From Tianweitania populi (lineage in GTDB: Bacteria; Pseudomonadota; Alphaproteobacteria; Rhizobiales; Rhizobiaceae), in the NCBI RefSeq assembly GCF_014652875.1, contig NZ_BMZQ01000001.1, positions 744,001 through 808,000 on the forward strand: DNA of 64,000 nucleotides, in the 5' to 3' direction. Position 1 is the first letter of the stretch, and each line of letters begins with the position of its first letter. The notes beneath the pieces were generated by a model. The model searched no databases. It had not been told where the DNA came from and was given only the letters and a program-made list of their open reading frames with translations. This document shows, in pieces, positions 23,472-32,335 of the stretch. A program made the translations under genes and the position numbers.

Positions 23472-24974
23472 ATGGATTTTAAACCGCGTTCGGTGCTGGT
23501 TGTTTCCGCGCTTATGGCGGGTCTGGGTCTCAGCTCGCTCGCGCTCGCGCAGGAAGAGCAAACCGGATTTCGCTCGCTCTTAGGCGACTTGATCGGCGGG
23601 GGCGAGCAGGCGGAAAAACCTGCACCTGCGCCTGAAACCGCACCGTCAGAACCGCAGCGCCGTGTGCCTTTCGGGCGCGACGAGATCCAGCTGTCTTACG
23701 CGCCCCTCGTGCAACGGACGGCGCCGGCCGTCGTCAACGTTTATGCCTCTCGTCAGGCTCGTGGCGTGCCTTCGCCTTTCGCCGGTGATCCCTTCTTCGA
23801 GCAGTTCTTCGGCCGGCAGTTGCCGCCACGCGCACAGTCAGCACTCGGTTCCGGTGTGATCGTCGATGCCGACGGCCTGATCGTCACCAACAACCACGTC
23901 ATCAAGGATGCCGACGAGATTAAGGTCGCGCTTGCCGACGGTCGCGAGTTCGAAAGCAAGATCCTGCTGAAGGACGAATCGCTTGATCTTGCTGTGCTGA
24001 AGATCGAGGGCGCGGAAGCGTTCCCGACGATCTCCGTCGGCAACTCCGAGGCGCTGGAAGTCGGCGATCTCGTTCTGGCGATTGGCAATCCGTTTGGCGT
24101 CGGCCAGACCACCACCAGCGGCATTGTGTCGGCCTTGGCGCGCACGCATATCGGCGTCAGCGATTTCGGTTTCTTCGTCCAGACGGATGCCGCGATCAAT
24201 CCGGGCAATTCCGGCGGTGCCCTGATCGACATGCGCGGCAATCTGATCGGCATCAATACCGCCATCTACAGCCGCTCAGGTGGCTCCATCGGCATCGGCT
24301 TCGCCATCCCCTCCAACATCGTGAAAGCCGTCGTCGCGTCCGCCAAGGCCGGCAACGATTATTTCGAGCGTCCATTTATCGGCGCCACCTTCGATCCGGT
24401 GACGGCCGCGGTAGCGGAAGCGCTCGGCATGCCGCGCCCGGTTGGTGCCCTCGTGTCCAATGTTTATGATGATGGCCCTGCCGATAAGGCCGGCTTGCGA
24501 CCGGGCGACGTCGTGGTGGCAATGAACGGTGCTTCAATCGACAGCCCTGATGGCCTTGGCTACCGCTTGGCCACGCTCGACATCGGCGCTCAGGCCACGG
24601 TTAACGTGCTGCGCAGCGGCAAGGAAGTCACCGTGTCTGTGACGCTCGAACGCGCGCCGGAAAGCGAAGCGGGCGAGGTCGACATCAAGGGCGATAGCCC
24701 ATTGTCAGGCGCAAAGATCGCCGAACTGTCGCCGCGACTGGCGCAGCGTCTGAACCTTCCGATCACCAGCACAGGCGTGATCATCCTCGATGTGGCGCAG
24801 CGTTCACCCGCCGCGCAGGTCGGTTTCCGCCGCAACGACATCGTGCGCGAACTGAATGGTGAGCCCGTCACCAAGGCCGCCGATCTTGTTGCCTTGACGG
24901 AAGAGGGCGGCAGCCGGTGGCGCATCACCATCGAGCGCGACGGTCGCTTAATCCAACAAACGTTGCGCTACTGA
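23472..24974 (+). CDS. Do-family periplasmic serine protease (DegP/DegQ/MucD type)
   Basis: This is an HtrA-family protease and chaperone for misfolded envelope proteins. ATG 23472 has GAGGAG 7 bases upstream, and an upstream in-frame start at 23448 is not supported. The 500-residue precursor has a signal peptide (residues 1-26, cleaved after SLALA). The trypsin-like domain has the triad H142 (TNNHVI), D172 (LDLAVLK) and S247 (GNSGGA). Two PDZ domains follow, at about 285-380 and 400-490. A Pro/Ala/Glu-rich linker at 45-62 precedes the protease. It overlaps rarA by one base. I do not assign DegP versus DegQ, as they are not separable here. Confidence 0.95.
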   Translation: MDFKPRSVLVVSALMAGLGLSSLALAQEEQTGFRSLLGDLIGGGEQAEKPAPAPETAPSEPQRRVPFGRDEIQLSYAPLVQRTAPAVVNVYASRQARGVPSPFAGDPFFEQFFGRQLPPRAQSALGSGVIVDADGLIVTNNHVIKDADEIKVALADGREFESKILLKDESLDLAVLKIEGAEAFPTISVGNSEALEVGDLVLAIGNPFGVGQTTTSGIVSALARTHIGVSDFGFFVQTDAAINPGNSGGALIDMRGNLIGINTAIYSRSGGSIGIGFAIPSNIVKAVVASAKAGNDYFERPFIGATFDPVTAAVAEALGMPRPVGALVSNVYDDGPADKAGLRPGDVVVAMNGASIDSPDGLGYRLATLDIGAQATVNVLRSGKEVTVSVTLERAPESEAGEVDIKGDSPLSGAKIAELSPRLAQRLNLPITSTGVIILDVAQRSPAAQVGFRRNDIVRELNGEPVTKAADLVALTEEGGSRWRITIERDGRLIQQTLRY

Positions 24975-26290
24975 TGGCGGACCTGTTCGGCGGCAGCAAC
25001 GATTCGAAGCCCGGAAAGGCGGAAGCCGCGCGGCCGCTGGCAGATCGCATGCGGCCGCAAACTCTAGCCGAGGTGGTGGGGCAGGAGCACATCACCGGCG
25101 AGGATGGCGTGCTCACCCGCATGATCGCCTCCGGCACGCTCGGCTCCATGATCTTCTGGGGTCCCCCCGGAACCGGAAAAACCACGGTCGCGCGGCTGCT
25201 GGCCAACCAGACCAACTTCGCCTTCGAGCAGATTTCTGCGGTCTTCTCCGGTGTTGCCGATTTGAAGAAGGCGTTCGATGCCGCGCGCCTGCGCCGAAGC
25301 AATGGACGTCAGACACTTCTCTTCGTCGATGAAATCCACCGTTTCAACAGGGCGCAGCAGGATTCATTTCTGCCGGTGATGGAAGACGGCACGGTCGTGT
25401 TGATCGGCGCTACAACCGAGAACCCGTCATTCGAGCTCAACGCCGCGCTTCTGTCCCGCGCCCGCGTGCTCACCTTCAAGGCCCATACCGAAGACAGCAT
25501 CGGCAAACTGCTGGATCGCGCCGAAAGCCTGGAAGCCCGACCGCTGCCGGTGGATGATGAAGCGCGCGCCATGTTGGTGCGCATGGCCGATGGTGACGGA
25601 CGTGCGTCGCTGACCCTGGCGGAGGAGGTCTGGCGCGCCGCCAAGCCAGGCGAAGTGTTTGATCCCGAAGGCTTGGTCCGCATCGTCCAGCGTCGCGCGC
25701 CGGTTTACGACAAGAGCCAGGACGGCCACTACAATCTGATCTCGGCGCTGCACAAGTCGGTGCGCGGTTCGGATCCGGATGCCGCGCTTTATTACCTCTG
25801 CCGCATGTTCGATGCCGGCGAAAACCCGCTTTATATCGGCCGCCGGCTTGTTCGAATGGCGGTCGAGGACATCGGCTTGGCCGATCCGCAGGCGCTTGTC
25901 ATCACCAACGCCGCCAAGGATGCCTACGACTATCTCGGCTCGCCTGAAGGTGAGTTGGCCCTTGCACAGGCCTGCGTGTATCTCGCGACCGCGCCCAAAT
26001 CGAACGCGGTTTATACCGCATTTAAGGGAGCCATGCGGACGGCCAAGGAAAATGGCTCCCTGATGCCGCCCAAGCTCATCCTCAACGGATCGACCAAGCT
26101 TATGAAGCAGGAAAATTATGGCGATGGCTATGCCTATGACCATGATCAGCCTGACGCGTTTTCCGGCCAGGACTATTTTCCGGATCGGCTAGGGCGCCAG
26201 ACCTTCTACGAGCCAGTGGACCGGGGCTTCGAGCGGGAAATCCGCAAGCGCCTGGATTACTGGGAAAAGCTGCGGAAAGCGCGGCAATGA
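24974..26290 (+). CDS. rarA: Replication-associated recombination protein A (AAA+ ATPase)
   Basis: RarA (MgsA) is a clamp-loader-like AAA+ ATPase acting at stalled replication forks. ATG 24974 overlaps the protease stop (TGATG), giving 438 residues. Walker A is GPPGTGKT (63-70), Walker B is LLFVDEIHRF (D119, E120), and sensor 1 lies near VLIGATTENPSFELN. The C-terminal tetramerisation domain contains DPDAALYYLCRMFDAGENPLYIGRR in conserved pieces. Linkage to the Do protease recurs in rhizobia. The function is inferred by family. Confidence 0.96.
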   Translation: MADLFGGSNDSKPGKAEAARPLADRMRPQTLAEVVGQEHITGEDGVLTRMIASGTLGSMIFWGPPGTGKTTVARLLANQTNFAFEQISAVFSGVADLKKAFDAARLRRSNGRQTLLFVDEIHRFNRAQQDSFLPVMEDGTVVLIGATTENPSFELNAALLSRARVLTFKAHTEDSIGKLLDRAESLEARPLPVDDEARAMLVRMADGDGRASLTLAEEVWRAAKPGEVFDPEGLVRIVQRRAPVYDKSQDGHYNLISALHKSVRGSDPDAALYYLCRMFDAGENPLYIGRRLVRMAVEDIGLADPQALVITNAAKDAYDYLGSPEGELALAQACVYLATAPKSNAVYTAFKGAMRTAKENGSLMPPKLILNGSTKLMKQENYGDGYAYDHDQPDAFSGQDYFPDRLGRQTFYEPVDRGFEREIRKRLDYWEKLRKARQ

Positions 26291-26455
26291 CAAGCGCGCG
26301 GTTGTTATTCGGGCCGCAGGTGGTAATGAAAGCGGACTGCCCTTGCCGATGGCATCAGCACGTAAGCGTTAACGTCACTCAACGCGCATGACCGAACTTG
26401 CTTCGGCCTGCGCGGTGCGTCCGGTGGGCCGAACAACCCGCTAAGGACTTCTAAC

Positions 26456-27214
26456 GTGAACGATCTACGACCCTCCGAACCCATCACCCAGCGCGTCAAG
26501 CATGAACTGCGTCGCAGAACCCTAACCGTCCAGGCGGTAGAACGTGTTACGCCGCGCATGGTTCGGATCACGCTGAGCGGCGCTGAACTCGACAACTTCC
26601 TCAGCGCCGCACCTGACGACCACATCAAGCTTTTCTTCCCCGGCACCGACGGCAAGCCGGAAATGCGCGATTTCACGCCACGACACTACGATGCCGCGGT
26701 GGGCACGCTGGCCATTGATTTCGTGCTGCATGAAGGAGGACCTGCCGGCTCGTTCGCTGCCAGTGCACAAGTGGGCGACACGTTGGAGATCGGCGGCCCA
26801 CGCGGCTCCCTGATCGTTTCCGATCGCGTAAAGCGCTGGCTGCTGGTTGGCGACGAGACGGCCCTGCCGGCCATCGGTCGCCGCATCGAGGAACTGGGCG
26901 CCGACGCCGTGGTTCACGCCATCATCGCCGTCTCGGACGCGCAGGAAGAGCAAAGCTTTGCGAGCCGCGCCGAGGTTCATCTGACCTGGGTTCACCGCGA
27001 TCCCACCGACAGCGCCAATCCTGAGCCGGTCCTTGCCGCGCTCCGCGAGAGCGAGTTCGTCAGCGATATGTTCGTCTGGGTCGGCGCGGAAGCCAGCGTC
27101 GCCCGCGCCGTGCGCGACCACATCCTGAACGAGCGCGGCCATCCCAAGTCATGGATGCGTGCATCCGGCTACTGGCAGATGGGCCACGCCGACGCGCATG
27201 AGTCGCTCGACTGA
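26456..27214 (+). CDS. Siderophore-interacting FAD-binding reductase
   Basis: Members of the SIP/ViuB family reduce Fe(III)-siderophores in the cytoplasm using FAD and NAD(P)H. The 252-residue protein has the FAD-binding barrel (about 20-120) with DFTPRHYD, a variant of the RxYT flavin motif, and GPAGSFA. The NAD(P)-binding half has the family hallmark GDETALPAI and a C-terminal YWQMG. The start is GTG 26456 with AGGA upstream; no better ATG exists nearby. No iron-regulator box was recognised in the 165 bases upstream, and no siderophore transport gene is adjacent, so its physiological partner is unknown. Confidence 0.88.
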   Translation: MNDLRPSEPITQRVKHELRRRTLTVQAVERVTPRMVRITLSGAELDNFLSAAPDDHIKLFFPGTDGKPEMRDFTPRHYDAAVGTLAIDFVLHEGGPAGSFAASAQVGDTLEIGGPRGSLIVSDRVKRWLLVGDETALPAIGRRIEELGADAVVHAIIAVSDAQEEQSFASRAEVHLTWVHRDPTDSANPEPVLAALRESEFVSDMFVWVGAEASVARAVRDHILNERGHPKSWMRASGYWQMGHADAHESLD

Positions 27215-27313
27215 TTGATACGACGCGCTTATCCGACCTCAACCTGCGGTATGAGCGCGGCGAGTGTGACATGCGCAGGGTGTTGTTGCCCACGCGGGCC
27301 TTGCACACTCTTC

Positions 27314-27460
27314 GTCATCCTTGGGCGGAGCCGCAGCGCCAGCAAAGGCGTAGACCCGAGAATCCAAGCCTGACCGGTCCTGTCCTCGCTGTTGGTGCCG
27401 ATTAGCCAATCCAAACTTGGCCGTCACGGCATGGATCCTCGGGTCAAGCCCGAGGATGAC
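27314..27460. repeat. Inverted pair of REP-like intergenic palindromes
   Basis: Unit 1 (27314-27366) runs from GTCATCCTTGGGC to GACCCGAGAATCCA. Unit 2 (27432-27460) is in the opposite orientation and on its own strand reads GTCATCCTCGGGC, TT, then GACCCGAGGATCCA. In unit 2, TCCTCGGG (27436-27443) and CCCGAGGA (27449-27456) form a perfect hairpin. The shared ends with variable middles are those of a short dispersed element common in rhizobial chromosomes. Confidence 0.75.
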
Positions 27461-27587
27461 GAGCCGGAAAGCGTGCGGCTAAACCTTTGACATTGTTGAT
27501 GCGGCCATCATCGTGAGCTGTATTCTATCCACGCCGCGACCACTGCGCTTATCCTTCACCCATCGCCCTTGTTGGGAACTCTGGTGC

Positions 27588-27822
27588 GCACCGGGGATCA
27601 GAGAAGGGCGGCGGTGTCCGGGCTGGTTGCGCTGCGGTAGCGCGATCTTGAGGTAATCAGTCCTCCCTAAGCCCGGGCCACGAGCCGGTTCAGCCTGTTT
27701 CGGACCTTTCCAGGGGGAGAGCCATCCGAACAGCCCACCGGTGCCGCGGCAAGCGCACCGACGGACGCGAAACCACCCGCGCCGTATCTAAAATCATCAA
27801 AGGCGCGGGGATTTTGCGTCCG
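27588..27822 (+). ncRNA. Candidate structured non-coding RNA, family unknown
   Basis: Many nested pairings occur in 235 bases. GCACCGG (27588-27594) pairs with CCGGTGC (27738-27744), and GGGC (27606-27609) with GCCC (27733-27736). CCGGGCT (27618-27624) pairs with AGCCCGG (27670-27676) and encloses the 9-bp hairpin GGTTGCGCT/AGCGCGATC (27625-27647) and a GAGG/CCTC hairpin. CTGTT(T)CGGA (27695-27704) pairs with TCCGAACAG (27725-27733). A long near-perfect hairpin closes the segment: 27762-27783 against 27802-27822, with an A-rich loop. It lacks the RNase P, tmRNA and SRP RNA signatures I could check. A 6S-like RNA is possible but untested. The strand is a guess. Confidence 0.4.
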
Positions 27823-28000
27823 CTTCCCAAGCCTAGCGCGCGGGAAGGCGGAAACCTGTGCCTGCTGTTGGCGTGCGAACCGTTGCAGCGTGTTCTTTGA
27901 CAGTATGGCGCTGCGCCAGGATCATGCCACGCCGGATACCCCACACACTCCTATCGTGTAAGACAATCCTAGTGCTGGCACAGAGAAACGAACAACGCTG

Positions 28001-28378
28001 ATGATCAACCTTCTTCTTGTAGCTGCGGGCGGTGCGATCGGGGCGTCGTTGCGGCATCTCGTGAATACCGGCAGCGCCCGCATCTCCGCTTCGGCATTTC
28101 CGTGGTGGACGATCCTCATCAATGTCTTGGGTTCGCTCATTATGGGGCTGTTCATCGGTTGGCTGTCGCGGCGCAGCGGAACGTCTGATGCCTTGCGGCT
28201 GTTCGTGGCCACCGGCGTGCTTGGCGGGTTCACGACCTTTTCCGCCTTCTCGCTCGATTTCGCGACGCTCTGGCAACGCGGCGAGGTCGTCGGCGCGCTC
28301 GGCTATGCGGCCACAAGCGTCATCGTGTCCCTGATTGCAGTGTTTGCGGGATTGTGGGTCGCGCGCATCCTGCCGTGA
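28001..28378 (+). CDS. crcB: Fluoride channel/exporter CrcB (Fluc)
   Basis: CrcB proteins are dual-topology fluoride channels of the inner membrane. The 125-residue protein has four hydrophobic segments: 2-22, 33-55 with the conserved NVLGSLIMG, 67-88 with GGFTTFSAFS, and 98-121. The polar-track residues N41 and the FTTFS motif are present. A single gene, rather than a paired crcB1-crcB2, implies a homodimer. rluC begins 31 bases downstream and is probably co-transcribed. No fluoride riboswitch was found in the leader. Confidence 0.94.
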   Translation: MINLLLVAAGGAIGASLRHLVNTGSARISASAFPWWTILINVLGSLIMGLFIGWLSRRSGTSDALRLFVATGVLGGFTTFSAFSLDFATLWQRGEVVGALGYAATSVIVSLIAVFAGLWVARILP

Positions 28379-28409
28379 TGCTATCTGCGGTTCAAACAGA
28401 GCGTGAAGT

Positions 28410-29393
28410 ATGGCAGGCGTTGAAGTAAAATCGGTGGATGCGGGCGAGGCGGGCATGCGTCTCGATCGCTGGTTCAAGTCCCATTATCCCGGGCTCGGCT
28501 TTGGCCACCTTCAAAAGCTGTTGCGCTCCGGCCAGGTTCGCATCGACGGCAGCCGCGCCAAGGCCGATACGCGCATTCAGCCTGGCCAATCGATCCGCAT
28601 TCCGCCGCTCGGCATTGACGAGAAGGGCGCCGGCGGTCCGCTGACCGCGCGCACGATCCGCGGCCAGGACGACGGCGATCTTCTTGCCAAAATGCTGATC
28701 CACGAAGACGACAAGGTGTTCGTGTTCAACAAGCCCGCAGGTCTGGCGGTGCAGGGCGGCTCGGGTGTGTCGCGTCACGTCGATGGCATGCTGGAAGCCT
28801 GGCGTAACAAGAAAGGCGAGAAGCCCCGCCTTGTTCATCGCCTCGACCGCGATACGTCCGGTGTCCTTGTTGTCGCGCGTTCCCGGCTCGCTGCGATGAA
28901 GCTGGCAGAGTCCTTCAAACACCGCGAAACTCAGAAGACCTATTGGTCCCTCGTCAAGGGCGTACCGAAGCAGCGCGAAGGGCGTATCTCCTCATGGCTG
29001 GTGCGGGAAACGACGCCGGATGGCGACCGCATGCGCATCGCCAAACATGGTGAGAAGGGCGCCGACCACGCCATCTCTAACTACCGCATCGTCGAGCAGG
29101 CAGGTCAGCAACTGAGCTGGCTGGAAATGGAGCCCTATACCGGCCGCACCCACCAGCTGCGCGTGCACGCCGTGGAACTAGGCTGCCCCATCATCGGCGA
29201 CCCCAAATATTTCGAAGCAGATCAGAACTGGGAATTCCCGGGCGGCCTGCAGAACCGGCTGCATCTCCATGCAAGACGGATCGTGATTCCGCATCCGGAT
29301 CGCGGCGCCATCGATGTAACAGCCGACATGCCGCCGCATATGGTGCAAAGCTGGAACCTGCTCGGCTTCGACGAAGGAAGCGCAGCTGATTAG
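28410..29393 (+). CDS. rluC: RluA-family 23S rRNA pseudouridine synthase
   Basis: The enzyme isomerises specific uridines of 23S rRNA. The 327-residue protein has an N-terminal S4 RNA-binding domain (about 15-62, MRLDRWFKSHYPGLGFGHLQ). Its catalytic domain carries the motif HRLDRDTSG with catalytic Asp146, followed by PYTGRTHQLRVHA. The S4 domain and length fit RluC (positions 955, 2504 and 2580 in E. coli) better than RluA, but RluC and RluD cannot be separated by eye. It lies downstream of crcB, as in other rhizobia. Confidence 0.9.
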   Translation: MAGVEVKSVDAGEAGMRLDRWFKSHYPGLGFGHLQKLLRSGQVRIDGSRAKADTRIQPGQSIRIPPLGIDEKGAGGPLTARTIRGQDDGDLLAKMLIHEDDKVFVFNKPAGLAVQGGSGVSRHVDGMLEAWRNKKGEKPRLVHRLDRDTSGVLVVARSRLAAMKLAESFKHRETQKTYWSLVKGVPKQREGRISSWLVRETTPDGDRMRIAKHGEKGADHAISNYRIVEQAGQQLSWLEMEPYTGRTHQLRVHAVELGCPIIGDPKYFEADQNWEFPGGLQNRLHLHARRIVIPHPDRGAIDVTADMPPHMVQSWNLLGFDEGSAAD

Positions 29394-29522
29394 ATGAATT
29401 GCGCTGCGGACCCTCAAAGCCGGCGCTGTCGCTCTTGAAGCGAACACAGGCCTGCGCCACAACCAGCTTTGATAGCCGCGGCCACACGGGGCCGCGCTTA
29501 GCTCCTTTGGGAAGTCCGTACG

Positions 29523-30494
29523 ATGGCAAAACCCGCCGGCCTCGACCGCATCCTTACGCTTGAACTCGTTCGCGTCACCGAGCGCGCCGCCGTGGCCGCC
29601 GCGCGTTTGCGCGGGCGCGGCGATGAGAAGGCTGCCGACCAGGCCGCCGTGGACGCCATGCGGTCCGAACTCAACCGTCTGCCGATCAACGGCACGGTGG
29701 TGATCGGCGAGGGCGAGCGCGACGAAGCGCCGATGCTTTATATCGGCGAGGAAGTCGGCACGAAGGAAGGTCCGGAAGTCGACATCGCGCTCGACCCGCT
29801 CGAAGGCACGACCATCTGCGCCAAGAACCTGCCGAACTCGCTGGCGGTCATAGCCATCGCTGAAAAAAGCAGTCTGCTTTATGCGCCCGACGTCTACATG
29901 GACAAGATCGCGGTCGGCCCCGGCTATCCGCAAGGCATCATCAATATCGATGCGCCAGCCGTCGAAAACATCGAAGCGGTGGCCAAGGCTAAGGGCGTGC
30001 CGGTGAACGAGATCACCGCCTGCATCCTCGATCGCCCGCGCCATGCTCGGCTAATCGACGCAGTGCGTGCCACCGGCGCTTCCATCCGATTAATCGGTGA
30101 TGGCGATGTAGCTGGCGTCATCCACACCACCGACGCGGACGAAACCGGCATCGATATCTATCTTGGCTCGGGCGGCGCGCCGGAAGGCGTGCTGGCCGCG
30201 GCGGCTCTACGCTGCATTGGCGGTCAGATGCAGGGTCGTCTGCTGCTGAACTCCGAAGAAAAGGTCGCGCGTGCGGCCACGATGGGCATTTCCGATCCGC
30301 ACAAGATCTACCAGATGGAAGACATGGCTCGCGGTGATGTGCTGTTTGCGGCAACCGGCGTGACGGACGGCAACCTGCTGTCCGGCGTCAAGTTCGGCCG
30401 CGACTCCATTCAGACCCACACGATCGTCATGCGCTCTTCGTCCGGCACGGTGCGCGAGATCAAGGCGCGACATCAGGACCTCGACAAATTCTGA
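29523..30494 (+). CDS. glpX: Class II fructose-1,6-bisphosphatase
   Basis: GlpX dephosphorylates fructose-1,6-bisphosphate in gluconeogenesis. The 323-residue protein has the Li-sensitive phosphatase-fold motifs GEGERDEAPM (62-71) and DPLEGTT (91-97), with acidic metal ligands, and YLGSGGAPEGVLAAAAL further on. A CGCGGCC/GGCCGCG hairpin (29477-29496) lies in the 129-base leader. recJ follows immediately. The glpX-recJ order is common in alphaproteobacteria and the pair may be one transcript. Confidence 0.96.
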   Translation: MAKPAGLDRILTLELVRVTERAAVAAARLRGRGDEKAADQAAVDAMRSELNRLPINGTVVIGEGERDEAPMLYIGEEVGTKEGPEVDIALDPLEGTTICAKNLPNSLAVIAIAEKSSLLYAPDVYMDKIAVGPGYPQGIINIDAPAVENIEAVAKAKGVPVNEITACILDRPRHARLIDAVRATGASIRLIGDGDVAGVIHTTDADETGIDIYLGSGGAPEGVLAAAALRCIGGQMQGRLLLNSEEKVARAATMGISDPHKIYQMEDMARGDVLFAATGVTDGNLLSGVKFGRDSIQTHTIVMRSSSGTVREIKARHQDLDKF

Positions 30495-30526
30495 CTGTGA
30501 AGGCCGCGAGATCTTATATTGACGCG

Positions 30527-32335
30527 ATGATGGACTCGCCGCGCAAAATGCACAACCGTAGGCACTTCCTGGACATTCGCCGCTCGATCAACGGCCTTGC
30601 CTGGGAACACCGGCTCAACGAGCGTCAGGAAAACCTGGCGCTGGCTATTGCGCAGGGTCATGGCGTGCCGGATCTCGTTGCGCGCGTCATGGCCGGTCGC
30701 GGCATCACAGCCGACACGGCGTTGGGCTTCCTCGATCCGACCATCCGCGCACTGCTTCCCGACCCCGCCAGCTTCACCGATATGCTGCCGGCGGCCGAGC
30801 GCATCGCGCATGCCATCGAGCGCGGAGAACGCGTCGCGATCTTCGGGGATTACGATGTGGACGGCGCGGCGTCCTCGGCGCTGATGAAGCGCTTCCTCGA
30901 CCATTTCCACATGCCATCCGAAATCTACATCCCGGATCGCATCTTCGAGGGCTACGGCCCCAATCCCGATGCGATGCGCGAACTTGTCGGGCGCGGTGCA
31001 AAGCTGATCGTCACCGTCGATTGCGGCACCAACAGCGCGCCGTCGATTGAGGCGGCCAATCAGGCGGGTTCGGATGTTGTCGTGCTCGACCATCACCAGG
31101 TCGGCGGCGAACTGCCAGCGGGAACGCCAGTGGTTAATCCGAACCGGCAGGACGATCTGTCGGGGCAAGGCCATTTGTGTGCGGCCGGCGTCGTGTTCGT
31201 CACGCTGGTGCAGGTTGCAAAGCTGCTTCGCGCACGCGGCAAGACACCGCCGAACCTCCTCGAGATGCTCGACCTCGTGGCGCTTGCCACCATCTGCGAT
31301 GTCGTGCCCCTGATCGGCGTCAACCGCGCCTTCGTCGCCAAAGGTCTGATCGTTGCCCGACAAAACCAGAATTCAGGCCTGTCGATCCTGGCGCGCGTTT
31401 CGCGCATCGGCGAACCACTCAACGTGTTTCACCTCGGCTTCCTGATCGGTCCGCGCATCAATGCCGGCGGTCGTATCGGCGACGCAGCCCTCGGCAGCCG
31501 TCTGCTTTCCACCGACGATCCTGTCGAGGCGCAGAAGATCGCCGAAACGCTCGATCGCCTGAATGCCGCGCGTCAGGCCATGGAGCAGGAGATGCTTGCC
31601 CAGGCGCGTTCCGAAGCCGACGCCGAACTCTTCGGCGGGCAAGGTCCTGCGGTGCTGGTGACCGCCAGCGACAAGTGGCATCCGGGCATCGTCGGCCTGA
31701 TCGCGGCCCGCTTGAAGGAACATGCAAGGCGACCGAGCTTCGCCATCCATTTTCATCCAAACGGCGTCGGATCGGGCTCCGGAAGGTCCATTCCGGGCTT
31801 TGATATCGGCAAACTGGTCCGCGAAGGGGTCGAGGCTGGCATCCTCACCAAGGGTGGTGGCCACGCTATGGCGGCCGGTATCACGCTTGAACGCGCCAAG
31901 CTTGGCCAGCTACGCGCCTTCTTCGAAGAGCGCGCCAGCGACGTTCATGCCTTGCGTGCCGACGAGACCTTGCCGATCGATGGCGCGCTGTCAGCCGAAG
32001 GCGCGAACTTCACCATGCTCGATGCGCTTGAGAAGGTTGGCCCTTTCGGCGCAGGCCACGCTAACCCCGTCGTCGTGCTGCCGCGCCACCGTGTCGCCGA
32101 TGTCCGCGAAGTCGGCAACGGCGGTCACCTGCGCGTGCAGGTGCGCTCCGAGAGCGGCGGCCAGCTTTCCGGCATGGCCTTCCGCGTGGCCGAAAGCGAC
32201 CTCGGGATCTTCCTGAAGCGCAGCATCGGCAAGACAGTTCACCTCGCCGGCTCGCTGTCAGCCAACTACTGGAACGGCAGCCGCAGCGTTCAATTTCGCA
32301 TCATGGATGCCGCGGAACCCTCGCTCAAACCATGA
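30527..32335 (+). CDS. recJ: Single-stranded-DNA-specific 5-prime exonuclease RecJ
   Basis: RecJ degrades 5-prime-ended single strands in recombination and mismatch repair. The start is uncertain: GTG 30497 (two bases after the glpX stop), ATG 30527 and ATG 30551 are all in frame, none with a good ribosome binding site. I chose the first ATG, giving 602 residues. Motifs are DYDVDG (108-113), DCGT (165-168) and DHH (188-190), with the DHHA1 domain GGRIGDAALGSRLL and GGHAMAAGITL further on, and an OB fold at the end. The last 11 bases overlap the convergent patatin gene. Confidence 0.95.
   Translation: MMDSPRKMHNRRHFLDIRRSINGLAWEHRLNERQENLALAIAQGHGVPDLVARVMAGRGITADTALGFLDPTIRALLPDPASFTDMLPAAERIAHAIERGERVAIFGDYDVDGAASSALMKRFLDHFHMPSEIYIPDRIFEGYGPNPDAMRELVGRGAKLIVTVDCGTNSAPSIEAANQAGSDVVVLDHHQVGGELPAGTPVVNPNRQDDLSGQGHLCAAGVVFVTLVQVAKLLRARGKTPPNLLEMLDLVALATICDVVPLIGVNRAFVAKGLIVARQNQNSGLSILARVSRIGEPLNVFHLGFLIGPRINAGGRIGDAALGSRLLSTDDPVEAQKIAETLDRLNAARQAMEQEMLAQARSEADAELFGGQGPAVLVTASDKWHPGIVGLIAARLKEHARRPSFAIHFHPNGVGSGSGRSIPGFDIGKLVREGVEAGILTKGGGHAMAAGITLERAKLGQLRAFFEERASDVHALRADETLPIDGALSAEGANFTMLDALEKVGPFGAGHANPVVVLPRHRVADVREVGNGGHLRVQVRSESGGQLSGMAFRVAESDLGIFLKRSIGKTVHLAGSLSANYWNGSRSVQFRIMDAAEPSLKP

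Larger units (their letters stand above)
27215..28000. other. 786-base gene-free region with repeats and a structured segment
   Basis: No frame here has coding character. From left to right it holds a plain stretch (27215-27313), an inverted pair of REP-like repeats (27314-27460), a weak promoter candidate TTGATG-17-TGTATT (27496-27524), a densely base-paired segment (27588-27822), a further hairpin TCCGCTTCCC/GGGAAGGCGGA (27819-27852), a TTGACA element (27897-27902) without a clear -10, and then the crcB start. The crcB leader does not match the fluoride riboswitch consensus. Confidence 0.7.

Noticed and set aside
27897-27924. Promoter TTGACA for crcB
   Set aside because: The -35 is perfect, but 16 to 18 bases downstream there is only GATCAT-like sequence, not a usable -10.
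27690-27944. 84-codon minus-strand frame in the gene-free region
   Set aside because: It runs through the paired stems of the structured segment and has no start signal or codon bias like the neighbours.
27500-27960. RNase P RNA, tmRNA or SRP RNA
   Set aside because: The core GGAAAGTCCGG, the tmRNA tRNA-like 5-prime half and tag codons, and the SRP GGTCAGGTCCGGAAGG were looked for on both strands and not found.
27900-28000. Fluoride riboswitch upstream of crcB
   Set aside because: The GATGG ... CTGATGACGCCTAC pattern is absent; the only CTGATG is the crcB start itself.
29178-30044. 288-codon minus-strand frame across the rluC-glpX gap
   Set aside because: It overlaps the ends of two well-supported genes and has no recognisable features or ribosome binding site.
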